This document shows, piece after piece, positions 60,823 through 64,000 of a stretch of DNA of 64,000 nt. The position numbers and the translations under genes were made by a program. The DNA comes from Caldimonas mangrovi. Its GTDB lineage: Bacteria > Pseudomonadota > Gammaproteobacteria > Burkholderiales > Burkholderiaceae_C. How positions within the stretch are numbered: position 1 is the stretch's first letter; the number at the start of each line of letters is the position of its first letter. The stretch is from contig NZ_JAMKFE010000017.1 of assembly GCF_023721835.1 (NCBI RefSeq), positions 1 through 64,000 of the forward strand, read 5' to 3'. Under the pieces are notes generated by a model that was not told the origin of the DNA, ran no database searches, and saw nothing but the letters and a program-made list of their open reading frames with translations.

Positions 60823-61760
60823 CGGGACGCCCTTTGCGCTCGCCGGTACGTCGGCTGCGCGAGGCTGCGCAGCAGGGCCGCGAAGGTCACGGTCGGCCCG
60901 GCGTTGTCGGCACTGCGATGCACCAGCGTCAGGGGGACGTCGAGCCGGCGGCTTTCCTTCAGCGGGCAGTAGACGATGGCGTCCGCGTGCACGCCCTGCA
61001 TCGAGGCCGGCACCACCGAGATGCCGGCACCGGCAGCGACGAGATTCAGGTTGGTCAGCATGCGGCCGACCTCGGCGACCACCTTCGGGCGCACCTGCTG
61101 CTCGTCACACAGCGCGAGCAGGTTGGCATACAGCCCGGCCGCGCCGGGCCGGCGCACCAGGATCAGCGCCTCGCCGTGCAGCTCGCGGATGGCGACGGGC
61201 CGCGGCCGCCCTGCGCGCCCGCTGCGCGCCAGCCGGTGACCGACCGGCACGGCGACGACGGCGTCTTCATGCAGCAGCGGCTCGAACACCAGCCCGGCCG
61301 GCCGCTCGACCGGCACCCGCAGCAGCCCGCAATGCAGCCGCCCCGACGCAACCGCGTCGGTGATGGCCGCGGCGTTGTCCTCGCTCAGTTCGAGCACGAG
61401 GTCCGGGTAGCGCTGGCGGCACTCGCGCAAGGCGCGCGGCGTGAAGGCATGGGCCGCGGCCGAACTGGTGAAGCCCACCGACAACAACCCGCGCTTGCCT
61501 TCGGCCAGCAGCTGCATGCGCTCGCGCAGCGCGTCGGCATCGCGTAGCAGCCGCTCGGCGTCGGCCTGCAGCGTGCGGCCCGCTTCCGTCAGGCTCACGC
61601 CCTTCGGGTGGCGCAGGAACAGCGGCAGCCCGAGTTCGGTTTCGAGCGCCTTGATCTGCTGGCTGAGCGGCGGCTGCTGAATGCCGAGCTGCTCGGCGGC
61701 GCGTGTCATGTGGCCGCTCTGGGCGACGGCGACGAAGTAGCGCAAGTGGCGAAGCTCCAT
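60819..61760 (-). CDS. LysR-family regulator, CatR/BenM-like
   Basis: A 313-residue regulator. MELRHLRYFVAVAQSGHMTR, AAEQLGIQQPPLSQQIKAL is the CatR/BenM/CbnR-type helix-turn-helix, and the effector domain contains LHCGLLRVPVERP. It is co-transcribed with the Bug receptor and divergent from the alpha/beta-hydrolase lipoprotein gene. It probably responds to an aromatic acid or muconate-like metabolite and may control both sides. Confidence 0.9.
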   Translation of the reverse strand: MELRHLRYFVAVAQSGHMTRAAEQLGIQQPPLSQQIKALETELGLPLFLRHPKGVSLTEAGRTLQADAERLLRDADALRERMQLLAEGKRGLLSVGFTSSAAAHAFTPRALRECRQRYPDLVLELSEDNAAAITDAVASGRLHCGLLRVPVERPAGLVFEPLLHEDAVVAVPVGHRLARSGRAGRPRPVAIRELHGEALILVRRPGAAGLYANLLALCDEQQVRPKVVAEVGRMLTNLNLVAAGAGISVVPASMQGVHADAIVYCPLKESRRLDVPLTLVHRSADNAGPTVTFAALLRSLAQPTYRRAQRASR

Positions 61761-61860
61761 ACGACCATCGTATCAAGTCGAGAGCTTGCGCATCTTTGAC
61801 GTCTGGGAAGCCGCTTTCTACGATGCGCCGCATACCTTACGACAACACTGGAGACAAAAC

Positions 61861-63219
61861 ATGCCACAGCTTTCCTGGCACGCGGCCACGCTCGCGGCCG
61901 CCGTGCTGGTCCTCGCCGGCTGTGCGAGCACTGCGCCCGACACGGCCGCCCTGCAGGAGGCCGCCCCTGCGCCCGCCGCCTGCCCCCCGGGGGTGCCGGC
62001 CGAGGTGCGCTGCCTGGCCGGACAGGACAGCGCCGGTGCCCACTACCTGATCGCGATGCCGCCCGCCTGGAACGGCGTGCTGGTGCTGCACGCCCACGGC
62101 GGGCCGGCGCTCGGTGCGCCGACGGCCAAGCGCACGCAGGACGATCTGACGCGCTGGTCCATCATGGTCAAGGCCGGCTACGCCTGGGCCGGCTCCAGCT
62201 TCCGCCAGGGGGGCGTCGAGGTGCGTGCCGCCGCCGAGGACACCGAGCGGCTGCGCCGCCTCTTCGTTGCGCACGTGGCCAAGCCGCGCCGCACGGTGCT
62301 GCATGGTCAGTCGTGGGGTGCCAACGTGGCGGCCAAGGGCGCCGAAATGTACACCGCCAGGAGCCTGGGCCGCCCGCCCTACGACGCCGTGCTGCTGACC
62401 AGCGGCGTGCTCGGCGGCGGCACGCGCTCGTATGATTTCCGCACCGACCTGCGCGCGGTCTACCAGTACCTGTGCGGCAACCACCCGCGTCCCGGCGAGC
62501 CGGCCTACCCGCTCAACATCGGCCTGCCGGCCGGCGTCAAGCTGCCGCGGCCCGAACTCAACGCACGCGTCAATGAATGCCTGGGCCTCGACAAGCCGGC
62601 CGCGCAGCGCAGCGCCGAGCAGCAGCGCAAGGTGCGCACCCTCGTCGACGTGATCCGCATCCCGGAAAGCTCGATCACCGCGCACCTGGCGTGGGGCACG
62701 TACCACTTCCAGGACATCGTGCAGCAGCGCACCGGCGGCACCAGCCCCTTCGGCAACATCGGCGTGCGCTACAGCGGCTCGGGCGACGACGCAGCACTCA
62801 ATGCAGACGTGCCGCGCCTGCGTGCCGACCCGAACGCCGTGCGGCGGCTGGCCGAAGACACCGACCTCGACGGCCGCATCCCGGTGCCGGTGCTGACGGT
62901 CAAGGGCATCGGCGACCCCACCGCCTTCGTCGAGCTCGACGCGTATTTCAAGCAGACCATGGAGCGCGGCGGCAGCGCCGGGCGGCTGGTGCAGACCTAC
63001 ACGCGGCACGACGCGCACAGCTATCTGAGCGACCCGACCTATCCCACGCTGATGAGCGCATTGCTTGCCTGGGTGGAGCGCGGCAACAAGCCGACGCCGG
63101 CCGGCATCGCGGCGCAATGCGCGAAGGCGGAGGCGAACTTCGGCCCCGGCTGCGCCTTCGTCCCCGACTACGTGCCGCCAGCGCTCGAAACCCGGGTGCC
63201 CGCGCGCGAGCGACCCTGA
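61861..63219 (+). CDS. alpha/beta-hydrolase lipoprotein
   Basis: A 452-residue lipoprotein. The signal peptide ends in VLVLAGC (lipid Cys21). The hydrolase fold has an early HG motif (VLHAHGGPALG, probable oxyanion region) and the nucleophile elbow GQSWG with Ser151. A late acid-His pair is likely around DLDGRIPVPVLTVKG and RHDAHSYL. It resembles secreted esterase/tannase-like hydrolases. The 3' end overlaps the convergent WYL regulator gene by 52 bases. Its divergent LysR/Bug neighbours suggest that it supplies a hydrolysis product taken up by them. Confidence 0.82.
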   Translation: MPQLSWHAATLAAAVLVLAGCASTAPDTAALQEAAPAPAACPPGVPAEVRCLAGQDSAGAHYLIAMPPAWNGVLVLHAHGGPALGAPTAKRTQDDLTRWSIMVKAGYAWAGSSFRQGGVEVRAAAEDTERLRRLFVAHVAKPRRTVLHGQSWGANVAAKGAEMYTARSLGRPPYDAVLLTSGVLGGGTRSYDFRTDLRAVYQYLCGNHPRPGEPAYPLNIGLPAGVKLPRPELNARVNECLGLDKPAAQRSAEQQRKVRTLVDVIRIPESSITAHLAWGTYHFQDIVQQRTGGTSPFGNIGVRYSGSGDDAALNADVPRLRADPNAVRRLAEDTDLDGRIPVPVLTVKGIGDPTAFVELDAYFKQTMERGGSAGRLVQTYTRHDAHSYLSDPTYPTLMSALLAWVERGNKPTPAGIAAQCAKAEANFGPGCAFVPDYVPPALETRVPARERP

Positions 63220-64000
63220 GGCGGCGGGCCCGCCTGCTGCAGCAGCCGTTGCGCATGCGCGTGCACGGCGTCGCGCAGCGCCGGGGGCGACAGCACCGTG
63301 AAGCTGCAGCGCAGCCGCGCCAGTTGCCGCGCGAACCACACCAGGCTGTCGGTGCGCGCCTGCAGCAGCACGCCCTGCTCGGCCGGCACCAGCGCGCCGA
63401 TCTGCTCGCCGAGCTCGGTCATCGCCTCGGCCAGATCGGTGTGCAGCAGCACGCTCACGGCCGTCTCGCGCGGCAGCGCCGCGATGCTGCGCGTCAGGTG
63501 CGCGGCCGCATCGAAATGCTCCGGCCGGGCGAAGCTCGCAGCGACCCACTGCACCCCGCCGATCCGGTCCAGCCGGAACGATCGCAAGTCTCGCCGCAGG
63601 TGGCAGTGGCCGCTGACGTACCAGTGCCCGCGCCTGAACACCAGCCCGTAAGGGTCGACATCGCGCGCCGTCGCGGCCTGGCCCTCGGCGCGGTAGTCCA
63701 GCCGGACGCGCCGCGCCGAGCGGATTGCCTCCGCCAGCCGGGCGAGCGCTTCCTCGTTCACCGCCGCGGGCGCCGCCGGCAGGTCGACCGTGGCGGTTTC
63801 GCCGAGTGCGCGCATGCGGGCCTTCAACGGCGCCGGCATCACTCGCTCCAGCTTCGCCTGCGCACTCTCGATCGCCGGGGCGGATTGCGCCAGCCCGAGC
63901 CGCCGTGCCGCCACCAGCCCGAGCCCCACCGCCAGCGTCTCCTCGTTCGTGAACATCAGCGGCGGCATCTTGTAGCCGGCCACCAGCATGTAGCCGCCGT
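63168..64000 (-). CDS. WYL-domain transcriptional regulator, 5' end outside window
   Basis: At least 277 residues of a YafY-type regulator are visible; the N-terminal helix-turn-helix lies beyond position 64000. The linker PPLMFTNEETLAVGLGL is typical of the region between the HTH and the WYL domain. The WYL core is VRLDYRAEGQAATARDVDPYGLVFRRGHWYVSG with HCHLRRDLRSFRLDRI, here with Leu-Asp-Tyr in place of the usual W-Y-L context. A C-terminal WCX-like extension follows. The last 52 bases overlap the hydrolase gene. WYL proteins are usually ligand-responsive regulators of stress or defence genes. Confidence 0.85.
   Translation of the reverse strand, partial: GGYMLVAGYKMPPLMFTNEETLAVGLGLVAARRLGLAQSAPAIESAQAKLERVMPAPLKARMRALGETATVDLPAAPAAVNEEALARLAEAIRSARRVRLDYRAEGQAATARDVDPYGLVFRRGHWYVSGHCHLRRDLRSFRLDRIGGVQWVAASFARPEHFDAAAHLTRSIAALPRETAVSVLLHTDLAEAMTELGEQIGALVPAEQGVLLQARTDSLVWFARQLARLRCSFTVLSPPALRDAVHAHAQRLLQQAGPPPQGRSRAGTRVSSAGGT

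Noticed and set aside
1-64000. CRISPR arrays, tRNA or rRNA genes, type III or type VI structural genes
   Set aside because: None were seen on either strand; the effector assignments therefore depend on motifs and families, not on linkage to a secretion apparatus here.

Overview
This is a GC-rich 64 kb chromosomal segment from a betaproteobacterium, most likely order Burkholderiales and perhaps the Rubrivivax/Leptothrix or Comamonadaceae-type lineages. That placement is an inference. It rests on two Bug/TctC-type solute receptors without their permeases, many LysR regulators, a classic betaproteobacterial porin, and promoters with plant-inducible-promoter (PIP) boxes. I saw no tRNA, rRNA, CRISPR array or complete insertion sequence.

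Layout. 1-127 is the cut end of an IS3-family element. 168-8125 is an accessory island: two small minus-strand genes, then a type VI secretion cargo module (DUF4123 adaptor, VasX-like pore-forming effector of 1155 aa, coupled DUF6708 membrane protein as probable immunity), a catalytically degenerate nucleotidyltransferase and two unknown small proteins. 8137-8975 holds a perfect PIP box followed by an unknown Pro/Gly-rich secreted-type protein. 9072-12219 has a NERD-helicase, a membrane protein and a Fic pseudogene with an internal deletion. 12225-17423 is ordinary: RidA, a DMT exporter, a LysR regulator, an SGNH hydrolase and an MFS exporter. 17464-19570 is a second effector-like locus: IS66 debris on both sides of a PIP-like box and a repeat-containing protein with a GNAT-like C-terminal domain. 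19827-25491 holds a membrane protein, a GlxA-type AraC regulator divergent from a DJ-1/PfpI lipoprotein, and a LysR regulator divergent from a beta-propeller protein.

25511-31553 is a type I restriction-modification-like operon, S-M-S-R, with two half-size S proteins and an HsdR whose nuclease triad appears destroyed. 32561-40178 is the most unusual block. It has a leader with mutually exclusive RNA helices, a di-heme lipoprotein, an OmpA-domain lipoprotein, a mono-heme choice-of-anchor-D protein ending in a JDVT-CTERM sorting signal, its probable dedicated intramembrane protease (MrtJ), and a porin. It looks like an envelope or cell-surface redox assembly with its own sorting enzyme. 40203-49129 is housekeeping and envelope (SRPBCC, Ser/Thr kinase, porin with a clear terminator, GH114 lipoprotein, GST, SlyX, SUV3-like helicase). 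49245-52902 is a five-gene catabolic operon (EthD-like protein, CMD protein, Bug receptor, SDR, LigI-like lactonase) divergent from its LysR regulator. 53927-64000 holds a fructosamine kinase, LeuE, a TetR regulator, ICMT, a chemoreceptor, a CBS protein, a second Bug/LysR pair, an alpha/beta-hydrolase lipoprotein and a WYL regulator cut by the window end.

The two PIP-controlled genes suggest that this organism has an Hrp-type type III secretion system elsewhere, with orphan effectors placed beside mobile-element debris and the type VI cargo island. No type III or type VI structural gene lies in this window, so those links rest on promoter motifs and family knowledge.
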